Source: Mycobacterium avium subsp. avium (GTDB lineage Bacteria > Actinomycetota > Actinomycetes > Mycobacteriales > Mycobacteriaceae). Taken from it: a stretch of DNA of 64,000 nt. The notes below the pieces were generated by a model, which saw only the letters and a list, made by a program, of their open reading frames with translations, made no database searches and was not told where the DNA came from. The stretch covers positions 3,658,001-3,722,000 of the forward strand of contig NZ_CP046507.1 in assembly GCF_009741445.1 (NCBI RefSeq), written 5' to 3'. Of this stretch, positions 9,590 through 19,507 are shown one piece after another; the stretch's first letter is position 1, and each line of letters starts with the position of its first letter. A program made the translations under genes and the position numbers.

Positions 9590-10542
9590 CGCAACTCCGC
9601 GGCAAGTGAGGCGATCATCTCGCGGGTCCGGCGCTTGGAGGCCACCAGCTCGTCGCGGTTGTCGCCGATGGGCAGCAGCCGCACCGACAGATCCGTGACG
9701 CCGGCGTCGGCGAAGCGTCGCATCCGGGCCAGAATCTGTTCGGGTTCGCCGGCCGCGCACAGGTCGCCGACGTCGCGGGCATCGCCGCGTTCGAGCAGCC
9801 GCTGGTAGTTGGGCGACACCTCGGCCTCGCCCAGGATGCGGTTGGCCCGCTCCTTGGCCTCGTCGACCTGGCTTGGCGCACATAGGCATACCGGGATGCC
9901 GGCGACGATCCGCGGCGCGGGGCGGCCGGCGTCGGCGGCGGCCTTGGTGATCTTCGGCGCGATGTGCTCGCCGATGGCGCGCTCGTCGGCCATCCACAGC
10001 ACGGTGCCGTCGGCGAGTTCACCGGCGATCTGCAGCATCACCGGCCCCAATGCGGCCACCAGTACCGGCATCGGGGTGTCGGCCCCGATCACCATGGGAT
10101 TGTGGACGGTGAACGAATCGTTCTCGACGTCAACCGGTCCCGGCCCGGCGATGGCGGCGTTGAGCACCTGCAGGTAGTCGCGGGTGTAGGCGGCCGGTTT
10201 CTGGTACGGCAGGCCGAGCATGTCCCGGATGATCCAGTGGTGCGACGGCCCGACACCCAGCGCCAGCCGGCCACGGGCCACCGCGTGCGTCGAAAGCGCT
10301 TGACGGGCAAGGGCGATCGGATGCTGGGCCTGCAACGGCACCACCGCGGTGCCCAGCTCGATGCGGGAGCTGTGCGCGGCCATCAGCGACACCATGGTCA
10401 GGCAGTCGAAGTCGTTGGGCACCTGCGGCATCCACGCCGTGTCCAGTCCCGCCGACTCGGCCCATTCGATGTCGGAGACCAGCTTGTTCACCTTGCGGGC
10501 CATGTCGCCGCGCTCGGCGCCGATCATCACTCCGACGCGCAC
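9586..10542 (-). CDS. LLM-class (F420-dependent) oxidoreductase
   Basis: The 318-residue luciferase-like monooxygenase family protein has the start MRVGVMIGAERGDMARKVN, the segment SRIELGTAVVPLQAQHPIALARQALS and GRLALGVGPSHHWI. Together these are the usual pattern of mycobacterial F420-dependent LLM dehydrogenases and reductases. It overlaps the small mutase subunit gene upstream by 16 bases and the CoA-transferase downstream by four. F420 rather than FMN use is inferred from genus and subfamily. In this operon it probably performs a redox step on an alcohol, aldehyde or CoA ester made or used by the mutase. Confidence 0.87.
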   Translation of the reverse strand: MRVGVMIGAERGDMARKVNKLVSDIEWAESAGLDTAWMPQVPNDFDCLTMVSLMAAHSSRIELGTAVVPLQAQHPIALARQALSTHAVARGRLALGVGPSHHWIIRDMLGLPYQKPAAYTRDYLQVLNAAIAGPGPVDVENDSFTVHNPMVIGADTPMPVLVAALGPVMLQIAGELADGTVLWMADERAIGEHIAPKITKAAADAGRPAPRIVAGIPVCLCAPSQVDEAKERANRILGEAEVSPNYQRLLERGDARDVGDLCAAGEPEQILARMRRFADAGVTDLSVRLLPIGDNRDELVASKRRTREMIASLAAELR

Positions 10543-10966
10543 TGTTCCTCCGTGATCGCTTCCTTGTCGTCCGGCTCCCCGGTGCCGGTCAGTGCGCGGA
10601 TCTCACGCACCAGTTTGTCCAGCGGCGTGCCGGTGGGGAATACGGCCGCGGCACCGGCCGCGAGCAGCTTGGGGACGTCGGCGTGCGGGATGGTTCCGCC
10701 GACGACGACGGCGATGTCCGCGGCGTCGCAGGCGCGCAGCGCCTCGACGGTGCGCGCGGTGAGCGCCAGGTGGGCGCCGGACAGGATGCTCAGGCCGACC
10801 ACCGCCACGTCCTCCTGGACGGCGATCGAGGCGATGTCCTCGATGCGCTGCCGGATGCCGGTGTAGATGACCTCGAATCCGGCGTCCCGCAAGGTGCGGG
10901 CCACGATCTTGGCGCCCCGGTCGTGTCCGTCCAACCCGGGTTTGGCAACCAGAATCCGGACGGCCA

Positions 10967-10967
<1 letters not shown>
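10527..10967 (-). CDS. cobalamin-binding small subunit of an acyl-CoA mutase
   Basis: The 146-residue B12-binding domain has the cobalt-coordinating motif LDGHDRG (D13, H15, G18), then VVGLSILSGAH and VVGGTIP, which line the nucleotide tail of cobalamin. It corresponds to the C-terminal domain of methylmalonyl-CoA mutase, encoded separately as in ethylmalonyl, isobutyryl and 2-hydroxyisobutyryl mutases. The GTG at 10967 overlaps the large-subunit stop by one base, so the subunits are co-translated. It requires adenosylcobalamin. Confidence 0.92.
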
Positions 10968-12544
<1,577 letters not shown>

Positions 12545-12590
12545 CGATGAATAACGTACTTGCAAAAAAAGAGAATGCCAATACCACTCG

Positions 12591-12627
12591 TTTGACCTGG
12601 TCAAGCGGGTGGCTTGACCAGGTCAAA
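12591..12627. promoter_or_regulatory. tandem operator, two TTGACCNGGTCAA palindromes
   Basis: The sites TTGACCTGGTCAA (12592-12604) and TTGACCAGGTCAA (12614-12626) are each palindromic, and together they form a 15-bp inverted repeat with a seven-base spacer. They lie in the divergent region between the mutase operon (start 12544) and the SDR gene (start 12636). The right site ends nine bases before the SDR start codon, where a bound dimer would block transcription or translation. No regulator gene is adjacent, so the binding protein is unknown; a TetR-family dimer pair fits best. Confidence 0.75.
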
Positions 12628-12635
12628 GGAGACAG

Positions 12636-13460
12636 ATGGCTGACAACTCGCTCACCGACCGCACGGTGGTGATCTCCGGCGGCAGCCGCGGCATCGGCCT
12701 CGCCATCGGTATCGCCGCCGCCCGGCGGGGCGCCAACGTGGTGCTGCTGGCCAAGACCGACACCCCGCACCCACGCCTGCCCGGGACGGTGCACACCGCC
12801 GCCGCCGACGTGGAGGCCGCCGGCGGGAAGGCGCTCGCGGTGATCGGGGACGTGCGCCGCGAAGAGGACGTGCGGCGCGCGGTCGAGGCCACGGTGCAGC
12901 GGTTCGGCGGCGTCGACGTGTGCGTGAACAACGCCAGCGCCATCGCGGTGGAGCCGACGGCGGAGCTGTCGGCCAAGAAGTTCGACCTGATGCAGGAGGT
13001 GAACATCCGCGGCACCTTCCTGCTCACCAAGGCGTGCCTGCCGCACCTGCGCCGGGCCGCCAACCCGCATGTGCTCACCATTTCGCCGCCGATCAACATG
13101 AACCCGCGCTGGCTGGGCGCCCACCCGGCCTACACGCTGTCCAAGTATGGGATGACGCTGCTGTCGCTGGGTTGGGCGGCCGAGTTCGCCGACGACGGCA
13201 TCGGCGTGAATTGCCTTTGGCCGCAGACCTATATCGCGACGGCCGCGGTGGCCAACATGGCCGACGGCGACAAGCTGGCCGAGTCGTCGCGCAGCCCGGA
13301 GATCATGGCCGACGCGGCCGTCGAGATCGTTTCCCGCCCCGCGCGGGAAGCCACCGGCGACTGCTACATCGACGCGGAGGTGTTGCACTCTGCCGGGGGC
13401 GACGACCTGTCTGTCTACGGCGGCGGCGAGCAACCGATTCCGGACCTGTTCCTCGACTGA
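12636..13460 (+). CDS. short-chain dehydrogenase/reductase, HSDL2-like
   Basis: The 274-residue SDR has the NAD(P)-binding SGGSRGIGLAIG at about residues 16-26, the NNAS motif at about residue 98 and the active-site YTLSK at about residue 168. The expected catalytic Ser before the Tyr is in LTISPPINMNP. The fold and the NHSDL2-type proline-rich loop match hydroxysteroid dehydrogenase-like 2 proteins, which accompany fatty-acid and sterol breakdown. An AGGAGA ribosome site precedes the ATG at 12636. It is divergent from the mutase operon and under the double operator, so it is probably co-regulated with it. Confidence 0.9.
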   Translation: MADNSLTDRTVVISGGSRGIGLAIGIAAARRGANVVLLAKTDTPHPRLPGTVHTAAADVEAAGGKALAVIGDVRREEDVRRAVEATVQRFGGVDVCVNNASAIAVEPTAELSAKKFDLMQEVNIRGTFLLTKACLPHLRRAANPHVLTISPPINMNPRWLGAHPAYTLSKYGMTLLSLGWAAEFADDGIGVNCLWPQTYIATAAVANMADGDKLAESSRSPEIMADAAVEIVSRPAREATGDCYIDAEVLHSAGGDDLSVYGGGEQPIPDLFLD

Positions 13461-13464
13461 AGGC

Positions 13465-14277
13465 CTATGCGCGGCAGATGATTTCGCCGTGCGGGATGGC
13501 GATCCAGCCATCCGGGGCGGCGGCCCATTCTCGCCAGGCGGCGGAGATCTCCTCGAGCTGCTCGCGGGCGGCCAGCCCGAGGCTCACCAAGTCGCGGGCC
13601 ACGGTGGAATGCAGGATGCGGTCGGCCCACATTCCGCCCCACCAGTCGCGCGTCTCGGGTGTCGCATAGCACCACAGGCTGCCGGTGGGCGTGATGTCGT
13701 CGAAGCCCGCCTGCCGCGCCCAGGACAGCAGCCGCCGGCCGGCGTCCGGTTCGCCGCGGTTGGCGCGCGCGACCCGTCGGTAGAGGTCTCGCCACAGGTC
13801 GAGCGCCGGCAGTTCGGGATACCAGATGAACCCCGCGTAGTCGGCGTCGCGCACCGCCACGATGCCGCCCGGCCTGCACACGCGCCGCATCTCGCGCAGG
13901 GCGGCGACCGGATCGGACAGGTGCTGGAGCACCTGATGGGCGTGGACGACATCGAACGTATCATCGGCGAAGTCGAGACGGTGCACGTCGGCGGTGCCGA
14001 ACGAGACGTTGGACAGATTCCGTTGCTCGGCTTCGGCGCGGGCCACTTCCAGGACGTCCGCCGCCTGGTCGACGGCGGTGACCTGCCCGGGCGCGACCCG
14101 CGCGGCCAGGTCGGCGGTGATGGTGCCGGGACCGCAACCGACGTCGAGCACCGACAGGCCCGGTGTCAGGTGCGCCAGCAGGTAACCCGCGGAGTCCTCG
14201 GCGGTACGCCGCCGGTGACTGCGCAGCACCGACTCGTGGTGCCCGTGCGTATACGTCGCTCGATGTTGGTCGTTCAC
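13465..14277 (-). CDS. class I SAM-dependent methyltransferase
   Basis: The 270-residue methyltransferase has motif I LSVLDVGCGPGTITADLA at about residues 44-60, the post-I acidic VTAVDQAAD, motif II-like FDVVHAHQVLQHL and motif III CRPGGIVAVRD. The arrangement is of the UbiE/COQ5-like methyltransferase_11 group. The GTG at 14277 was chosen since upstream sequence reads into the neighbouring intergenic region. It is convergent with the SDR gene, with stops five bases apart. The substrate (small molecule or quinone-like) cannot be told from sequence. Confidence 0.87.
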   Translation of the reverse strand: MNDQHRATYTHGHHESVLRSHRRRTAEDSAGYLLAHLTPGLSVLDVGCGPGTITADLAARVAPGQVTAVDQAADVLEVARAEAEQRNLSNVSFGTADVHRLDFADDTFDVVHAHQVLQHLSDPVAALREMRRVCRPGGIVAVRDADYAGFIWYPELPALDLWRDLYRRVARANRGEPDAGRRLLSWARQAGFDDITPTGSLWCYATPETRDWWGGMWADRILHSTVARDLVSLGLAAREQLEEISAAWREWAAAPDGWIAIPHGEIICRA

Positions 14278-14365
14278 TGTGGCCCCTCGGCTCGCGCGTC
14301 CTTGTTCGGCCAGGCTACCGACGGCGCGCCATATAATGAAACTCTCGTCTCGGGATATGAGACAC

Positions 14366-15064
14366 CTAGTCGACGGGGACGTTGAGGATCGGTTGGTCCA
14401 CACCGGCCCCCGGGCCGTCGAAATGCCACCACTCCCCCGAGTACACCGTCAATCCGCCGTAATTCATGGCGTTGCGCAGCGCGGCCCGGTTCGCCACCGC
14501 GTCGGCACTGATGCCCTGCGTGTTGAAAGCCGTTGCCCTCGAGGTGAAGTCGTCGAAGTCAGTGCCCATGTCGGCCAGACACAGCCCGCCGGCGTGCAAC
14601 CCGGACGAGCAAGCCTGCTGTGCCGTCGTGAAGGTCACGTCCACCGAACGCCCCGACTCGTGGCTGCGGGCATACGCGCCCGGGCGGGCCACCCAGGCGG
14701 GGTTGGGGACCAGGCTGAACATCTTTACCTGGACGTCATGCGGGCGATAGCAGTCCCAGAACACCAGCAGGTGACCCTGTGGGCGCAGCGCACCGGCGGC
14801 CGCGGCAAGGCCGGGAGCCATCGATTGGTGCACAAGGCATCTGGCGTCGGAGGGATACAGCTGCGTATGGGTGAAATTGTTGGACGTCGCATAGCGCAGG
14901 TCGAGCACCGCATCGGGAATGACGCTGCGGATGTCCACGAAGCCGGCCGCTTTCGCGGCCTCGCTGACCGGCGGGACATCCGGGCTGGCCTCGGCGGTAC
15001 GCGTCCCGCCCGCCGCGACCAACGACGCCGCAATCGTCAGTCGCAGCACCCACGCGAGACGCAT
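14366..15064 (-). CDS. D-alanyl-D-alanine dipeptidase (VanX-like), exported
   Basis: The 232-residue peptidase of family M15D begins with a signal peptide (MRLAWVLRLTIAASLVAAGG, cleaved near the TAEA stretch). Zinc ligands are visible in SHESGRSVDVTF (His and Asp about residues 133-140) and in EWWHFDGPG, where the Glu is catalytic and the His binds zinc. LRYATSNNFTH and CYRPHDVQVKM are family blocks. These enzymes hydrolyse D-Ala-D-Ala in the envelope. In mycobacteria the housekeeping homologue recycles peptidoglycan precursors rather than giving vancomycin resistance. Confidence 0.9.
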   Translation of the reverse strand: MRLAWVLRLTIAASLVAAGGTRTAEASPDVPPVSEAAKAAGFVDIRSVIPDAVLDLRYATSNNFTHTQLYPSDARCLVHQSMAPGLAAAAGALRPQGHLLVFWDCYRPHDVQVKMFSLVPNPAWVARPGAYARSHESGRSVDVTFTTAQQACSSGLHAGGLCLADMGTDFDDFTSRATAFNTQGISADAVANRAALRNAMNYGGLTVYSGEWWHFDGPGAGVDQPILNVPVD

Positions 15065-15149
15065 GCGGTCATTATCCCGGTTGGTCGGCCGCGCCGGGGT
15101 CAGCCGCCGGGTGTTGTCGCCACCGACCGTTCAGAGGTCGGAAAAACCA

Positions 15150-15185
15150 GTGGGGCTGGTGCGAAGTCAATCGCACCAGCCCCAC
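15150..15185 (-). terminator. Rho-independent terminator of the cold-shock gene
   Basis: Positions 15150-15164 and 15171-15185 form a perfect 15-bp stem (GTGGGGCTGGTGCGA arm) with a six-base loop. Read leftward from the cold-shock gene it is followed at once by TGGTTTTTC. It sits 20 bases past the stop codon. Such a strong intrinsic terminator is uncommon in mycobacteria. Confidence 0.88.
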
Positions 15186-15204
15186 CGTGACGTTTGTGAC
15201 GTTC

Positions 15205-15408
15205 TCAGACGGTGCTGACTCCTACCGCCTGGGGTCCCTTGGCTCCCTGCTCAACGTCGAACTGAACACGCTGGTTCTCGTCGAGCGAGCGATAGCCGCT
15301 TCCCTGGATCTCGGAGTAGTGGACGAAGAGGTCCTTCGTGCCGTCGTCAGGGGTGATGAAGCCGAAGCCCTTTTCACCGTTGAACCATTTCACAGTTCCC
15401 TGTGCCAT
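15205..15408 (-). CDS. cspA: cold-shock protein CspA
   Basis: The 67-residue single cold-shock domain has both RNA-binding motifs, RNP1 (KGFGFITP) and RNP2 (LFVHYSEI), and the standard opening [14 protein letters not shown]. It binds single-stranded RNA and DNA and acts as an RNA chaperone. The length is exactly that of the family. It is monocistronic, ending at the 15-bp hairpin at 15150-15185. The upstream region is more than 300 bases long and may hold the long structured leader typical of cold-shock genes. Confidence 0.97.
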   Translation of the reverse strand: MAQGTVKWFNGEKGFGFITPDDGTKDLFVHYSEIQGSGYRSLDENQRVQFDVEQGAKGPQAVGVSTV

Positions 15409-15731
15409 TTACTTACTTCTCTCATCAAATGCGGATGTACCAATCACATCCGTGCGGGTTCAGGGTAGCATGAGACCGACCATATATTGAAAATAGTTGC
15501 CTCACTTGCCGATTCATTAGCTGTGCACCTGGACTGCGGCCACGCCCGGGCTCCGTCTGACCCGACGCGCCAGGCGCGGCTCGGGCTGCCTGTAGAGTGG
15601 AGTGGAACCGCATTCTTACGGTCACCGCGAATCGCCGACGAACCACGAATCAGAGCGCCGTGCGATTCGATCGTCGTCCGACGCCAAGCAGCGATGCGTA
15701 TCGGCCGAACTCTTCATCCGGAAGGACAACC
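15409..15731. other. gene-free divergent region
   Basis: This 323-bp stretch between cspA (leftward) and a 45-codon reading frame (rightward) has no credible gene. It should contain the cspA promoter and 5' leader and the promoter for the rightward frame. The cspA side is AT-richer (around 15460-15520) than the rest. I see no clear palindrome or intrinsic terminator in it. Confidence 0.6.
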
Positions 15732-15869
15732 ATGGACCAGTCGAACCTGTTTTCCCACCCCGAGGAGCCGAAGTATGTCGCGTCGGGGGAAACCTCCGCG
15801 AAACCCGTCGAGTACCCGACGTTTTCCGATCGGCCCGACGCCGGCGGATCCACAAATCAACGGCGCTGA
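15732..15869 (+). CDS. small hypothetical protein (45 residues)
   Basis: A 46-codon frame starts at the ATG at 15732, preceded by a strong GGAAGGA ribosome site seven bases away. The product (MDQSNLFSHPEEPKYVASGE...) is acidic, hydrophilic and proline-rich, without a signal or membrane segment, and I do not recognise it. The ribosome site and the long upstream region are the main support. It is convergent with the next small gene. Confidence 0.45.
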   Translation: MDQSNLFSHPEEPKYVASGETSAKPVEYPTFSDRPDAGGSTNQRR

Positions 15870-15890
15870 TCGGCTTGAAGCGCCCGGGCG

Positions 15891-16124
15891 TCAGGACGCC
15901 TTGGCGTACCTGCGGACCAATTCGCCTTCTCCGAACGTACTGGTTCGCTGCTGACCGTTGTCGTCTCGACTGAAAAATGTCCACTGACCCGGACCGCTCT
16001 GCGGACCGCTGATCATCCGGACCGTCAGCCGCAATTCGGTGGGACGCCGCGTGCCGATGATGTCGCCGACCCGTATCTGCGATGGGTGAATCTCGACCGC
16101 GTCGCACCAGTTCTGTATTGCCAT
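15891..16124 (-). CDS. hypothetical protein (77 residues)
   Basis: A 77-residue frame (MAIQNWCDAVEIHPSQIRVGDIIG...) contains a beta-rich GDIIGTRRPTELRLTVRMISGP stretch ending in EGELVRRYAKAS, reminiscent of a small SH3- or KOW-like barrel. It has no cofactor or catalytic signature. The ATG at 16124 is preceded by GAGGAA ten bases upstream. It stands alone between the cold-shock region and the P450 operon. It is likely real because its composition is protein-like; the function is unknown. Confidence 0.5.
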   Translation of the reverse strand: MAIQNWCDAVEIHPSQIRVGDIIGTRRPTELRLTVRMISGPQSGPGQWTFFSRDDNGQQRTSTFGEGELVRRYAKAS

Positions 16125-16276
16125 GGAATCCGTTCCTCGCCGTTGCCACCACCCTACCCGCCCTCCGGCGCGAAGGGGCGGATACCGCGCGTCGTCTCTA
16201 AAACCGTTGTGCTACAAGGGAATTGTCGTGGTGTGCGACGACCGGGCTCAGCTGCCGGGCGAATTCGCAGGCGCCG

Positions 16277-17557
16277 TCAGCCGGCCTGGGTGAACTCGAT
16301 GTGCAGCTCGGTCAGCCCCCGCAGCAAGAACGTCGAGTCGTAGCGGTATTGGCGGCTGGACGCCGGCCCGTGCTTGGCCTCATTGATCCTGAGCTCGCTG
16401 GTGCGGTCCAGCAGCCGGTTGATGGTGATCTGGCCCTCGACCCGGGCCAGCGGCGCGCCGGCGCAGGTGTGGATCCCGCGGCCGAAGGCGATGTGTTCGC
16501 GGACATTCTTCCGGTCGATACGAAACTCGTTGGGGCTCTCGAATTTTCGCGGGTCGCGGTTGGCCGCCCCGAGACACAGCATGATGACCGTGCCGGCCGG
16601 GATGTGCACCCCGCCCAGGGTGGTCGTCTTGCGCGCCAGCCGGAAATCGACCTTGGTCGGGCTTTGCATCCGAAGCGCTTCTTCAATGAACGGGCCGATC
16701 AGGCCGCGGTCGGCGCGTAGCTGCGCCTGCAGCTCCGGCTGGTCGCCGAGCACCTGCACGGCGGCGCTGAGCAGCTTGGTCACCGTCTCCTGCCCGGCGG
16801 CGAACAAGAAGGTGGCCGGTCTGACCACCTCCAACAACGGCGGGGTGGAGCCGTCGGGATAGGTGGCGGTCGCCAGGCCGGTCAGCACGTCGTCGCGGGG
16901 ACGCTCGCGCCGGTCGGCGATGTAGCCGCTGAACAGGTCGTCGAGGTACTGCAGCGGGTTGCTGCCCACCGGTTCGTGATCCAGCGCGCCCACCCGGGCG
17001 CCCGGCGCGTTACCGGCGCCCAGATTGCGGCGGATCTGTGGCCGGTCCTCGTCGGGCACCCCCAGCAGGTCGGCGATGGCCAGTGTCGCGAACGGCTTGG
17101 CGTACTCGCTGAGGAACTCGCAGTAGCCGTTGGCGATGAACTCGTCGAACTGCCGGTCGGCCAATTGCCAGATGTAATCCTTGTTTTCCTGCAGTCGGCG
17201 CGGCGTGAGCAGGCGACCGAGCAGCGACCGCGCCTTGTCGTGCTCGGGTGGGTCCATGACCACCATGTGCTCGAAGATCGGGAACTCGTGGCGATGCGCC
17301 TCGATCAGTTCGCTGATGTCGTCACCTTCCGGGGTGAACGGCAGCGGCGGGAACGGGCCGCCGATCGCGTTGACCGCGGAGAAGGATTCGACGTCTTTGA
17401 ACGCGGCCTGGACTTCCTGGTAGCCCGTGACGGCCACCACGCCGTAATGCGGCTCACGGAACACCGGCCCCTGCTCGCGCAGATAATCCCAGTAGTCATA
17501 GGGATCCTGGGCGACGTCGGCGTCGGTGAAGTAGTCGACCTGGGCGAGATCGGTCAT
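16277..17557 (-). CDS. cytochrome P450
   Basis: The 426-residue bacterial P450 has the I-helix FLFAAGQETVTKLLSAA, the K-helix ExxR in EEALRMQSPTKVDFRLAR and the heme-ligand motif FGRGIHTCAGAPLAR with Cys365. The I-helix has the oxygen-activating acid/threonine pair as Glu-Thr. The enzyme should hydroxylate a hydrophobic substrate using electrons from the ferredoxin encoded immediately upstream (stop five bases before the P450 ATG). The divergent TetR gene and nearby SDR gene suggest a small regulated oxidation pathway. The subfamily and substrate are not determinable here. Confidence 0.95.
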   Translation of the reverse strand: MTDLAQVDYFTDADVAQDPYDYWDYLREQGPVFREPHYGVVAVTGYQEVQAAFKDVESFSAVNAIGGPFPPLPFTPEGDDISELIEAHRHEFPIFEHMVVMDPPEHDKARSLLGRLLTPRRLQENKDYIWQLADRQFDEFIANGYCEFLSEYAKPFATLAIADLLGVPDEDRPQIRRNLGAGNAPGARVGALDHEPVGSNPLQYLDDLFSGYIADRRERPRDDVLTGLATATYPDGSTPPLLEVVRPATFLFAAGQETVTKLLSAAVQVLGDQPELQAQLRADRGLIGPFIEEALRMQSPTKVDFRLARKTTTLGGVHIPAGTVIMLCLGAANRDPRKFESPNEFRIDRKNVREHIAFGRGIHTCAGAPLARVEGQITINRLLDRTSELRINEAKHGPASSRQYRYDSTFLLRGLTELHIEFTQAG

Positions 17558-17561
17558 GAGC

Positions 17562-17780
17562 TCAATTTCCTTCGTCGGGCGCGTACGGCGGTTGTTCGGT
17601 CAGCACGCTGATGGCTTGGCGTGGACAAGCCGCCACCGCCGCCTGCACGCTGTGGCGCAACGATTCGGCCGGGTCGTCCGCGCAGCTCGCCGTGTCGTCG
17701 TCCAGCCGGAAAACCTCCGGGGCGATCTCCACGCACAGGGCATGGGCCTCACACAGCCGCGGATCCACCCGAACGCGCAT
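17562..17780 (-). CDS. P450-associated ferredoxin (3Fe-4S type)
   Basis: The 72-residue ferredoxin has Cys10 and Cys16 in CEAHALC and the last ligand in ACPRQAI. The usual CxxCxxC second cysteine is an alanine or histidine (CEAHALC), which is the pattern of the [3Fe-4S] ferredoxins that serve actinobacterial P450s. It is translated just ahead of the P450 gene in the same operon and should be its direct electron donor. No ferredoxin reductase is next to it. Confidence 0.93.
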   Translation of the reverse strand: MRVRVDPRLCEAHALCVEIAPEVFRLDDDTASCADDPAESLRHSVQAAVAACPRQAISVLTEQPPYAPDEGN

Positions 17781-17817
17781 GTCTTGACCCCCTTCACCCT
17801 CCGAACCGCCTGCGATA

Positions 17818-17836
17818 CTGATCGATCGACCAAATT
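17818..17836. promoter_or_regulatory. putative TetR operator CTGATCGATCGACCAAATT
   Basis: This motif lies between the leftward ferredoxin-P450 operon and the rightward TetR gene (start 17850). Its first 14 bases, CTGATCGATCGACC or -A, recur at 18540-18560 upstream of the SDR gene. GATCGATC at its centre is palindromic. The placement suggests autoregulation and control of the P450 pair. Confidence 0.55.
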
Positions 17837-17849
17837 GCTAGGATGCGGT

Positions 17850-18497
17850 ATGCCTACCACGGACCGCGCAGGCCGGTCAAGCAAAACGGGCACGGCCACC
17901 CGGCGCTCCCGGCGGAATACCGACGCGGGAGCGCGCACCAAATTGATCGAGGCCACCGCCCGGCTGATGCGCGAAGAAGGCTATGCCGCGGCGACGTCGC
18001 GGCGGGTGGCCGCCGAGGCGGGCGTCAAGCAGGCGCTGGTCTATTACTACTTCCCGACGATGGACGACCTTTTCGTGGAGGTGCTGCGGGCGGGGGCCGA
18101 GAGCGCGCTGACCCGGATGCGGGCGCTACTGACCGAGGACGATCCGCTGCAAGCGCTGTGGCTGATGAACAGCGACACGGCGCTGACCGCGCTGAATGCC
18201 GAGTTCATGGCGTTGGCCAACCACCGCAAGGCAATTGGCGCCGAACTCAAGGGCTACGCGGAGCGGGTCCGCGACATTGAGACCGCGGCGGCGACCATGG
18301 TGCTGCGCGCCAACGGCATCGACCTCGAGGAGTATCCCCCGGTCGCGATCTCCATGCTGATCGCGCAGGCCGCGCGCAGCCTGTGCAACGAGAAGGCCGT
18401 CGGTGTCACCCAGGGACACGACGAATTGCGTGCATTCGTGCAACGCCAGCTGAGTCGGCTCACCGCACCCGCGACCGCGTCGACCACCAGCGGCTAG
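17850..18497 (+). CDS. TetR/AcrR family transcriptional regulator
   Basis: The 215-residue regulator has an N-terminal basic tail, then a TetR helix-turn-helix (IEATARLMREEGYAAATSRRVAAEAGVKQALVYYYFPTMDDLF) at about residues 32-78 and a helical ligand-binding C-terminal domain. It is divergent from the ferredoxin/P450 genes and followed by an SDR gene. The shared CTGATCGATCGAC motif flanks it on both sides, so it probably represses those units and itself, with induction by the pathway substrate. Confidence 0.92.
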   Translation: MPTTDRAGRSSKTGTATRRSRRNTDAGARTKLIEATARLMREEGYAAATSRRVAAEAGVKQALVYYYFPTMDDLFVEVLRAGAESALTRMRALLTEDDPLQALWLMNSDTALTALNAEFMALANHRKAIGAELKGYAERVRDIETAAATMVLRANGIDLEEYPPVAISMLIAQAARSLCNEKAVGVTQGHDELRAFVQRQLSRLTAPATASTTSG

Positions 18498-18539
18498 CAC
18501 CGGCATCTGTTGACACTGTGGCCAAACGGTGCCACCCTC

Positions 18540-18560
18540 CTGATCGATCGACAAATAATT
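18540..18560. promoter_or_regulatory. second copy of the TetR operator motif
   Basis: CTGATCGATCGACAAATAATT repeats the motif at 17818-17836. It lies between the TetR gene stop and the SDR start at 18628, about 68 bp upstream of that ATG, in promoter position. Confidence 0.5.
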
Positions 18561-18627
18561 TCTCGTCGACCAACAGGTGCGCGCCGGGCCATCGTCATCC
18601 CGGCCTCTGAAATCAGTGAGGACAATC

Positions 18628-19467
18628 ATGGGCGGAAGAGTCGAGGGCAAGGTCGCGTTCATCACCGGGGCGGCGCGGGGTCAGGGTCGCAGTCACGCGG
18701 TACGGCTGGCGCAGGAGGGCGCCGACATCATCGCCGTCGACATCTGCGCCCCGATCAGCAGCAACAGCCAGATCCCGCCCTCGACGCCGGACGACCTGGC
18801 CGAGACGGCCGACCTCATCAAGGGGCTCGATCGGCGCATCGTGACCGCCGAGGTCGACGTCCGTGACTACGACGCGCTGAAAGCGGCGGTGGACAGCGGC
18901 GTCGAACAGCTCGGACGGCTGGACATCATCTGCGCCAACGCCGGAATCGGCAACGGCGGCCAGACCCTGGACAAAACCAGCGAAGACGACTGGCGAGACA
19001 TGATCGACGTCAACCTTTCCGGTGTCTGGAAGACGGTCAAAGCCGGTGTGCCGCATCTGATTTCGCAAGGGCAAGGTGGATCGATCATCTTGACCAGCTC
19101 GGTCGGCGGACTCAAGGCCTACCCGCACACCGGCCACTACATCGCCGCCAAACACGGTGTCGTCGGGTTGATGCGGACGTTCGCCGTCGAGCTCGGCCAG
19201 CACTTCATCCGGGTGAATTCCGTGCACCCCACCAACGTGAACACACCGATGTTCATGAACGAGGGGACGATGAGGCTGTTCCGGCCGGACCTGAAGAACC
19301 CCGGCCCGGACGACCTGAAGGTCGCCGCGCAGTTCATGCATGTGCTGCCGGTCGGCTGGGTGGAGCCGGTGGACATCAGCAACGCCGTGCTGTTCCTGGC
19401 CTCCGACGAATCGCGTTACATCACAGGTCTTCCGGTCACCGTCGACGCCGGCAGCATGCTCAAGTAG
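18628..19467 (+). CDS. mycofactocin-coupled SDR family oxidoreductase
   Basis: The 279-residue SDR opens MGGRVEGKVAFITGAARGQGRSHAVRLAQEG, the hallmark of the actinobacterial SDRs that hold NAD tightly and use mycofactocin as external electron acceptor. Also present are CANAGIGN, the catalytic Ser in ILTSSVGGL, the YxxxK in HYIAAKHG and the long insertion PISSNSQIPPSTPDDLAETADLIKG typical of this subfamily. It probably oxidises an alcohol produced by the nearby P450. The start ATG 18628 has GTGAGGA upstream. The gene ends 40 bp before the integrated element. Confidence 0.9.
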   Translation: MGGRVEGKVAFITGAARGQGRSHAVRLAQEGADIIAVDICAPISSNSQIPPSTPDDLAETADLIKGLDRRIVTAEVDVRDYDALKAAVDSGVEQLGRLDIICANAGIGNGGQTLDKTSEDDWRDMIDVNLSGVWKTVKAGVPHLISQGQGGSIILTSSVGGLKAYPHTGHYIAAKHGVVGLMRTFAVELGQHFIRVNSVHPTNVNTPMFMNEGTMRLFRPDLKNPGPDDLKVAAQFMHVLPVGWVEPVDISNAVLFLASDESRYITGLPVTVDAGSMLK

Positions 19468-19507
19468 CTGCGCCGGCATCTCGCTCACCGGCGGTGAAGT
19501 TCGTCCC

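Noticed and set aside
14366..15064. Vancomycin resistance gene
   Set aside because: It is VanX-like, but no vanH/vanA genes are present and it has a signal peptide and core location, so it is a housekeeping-type dipeptidase.
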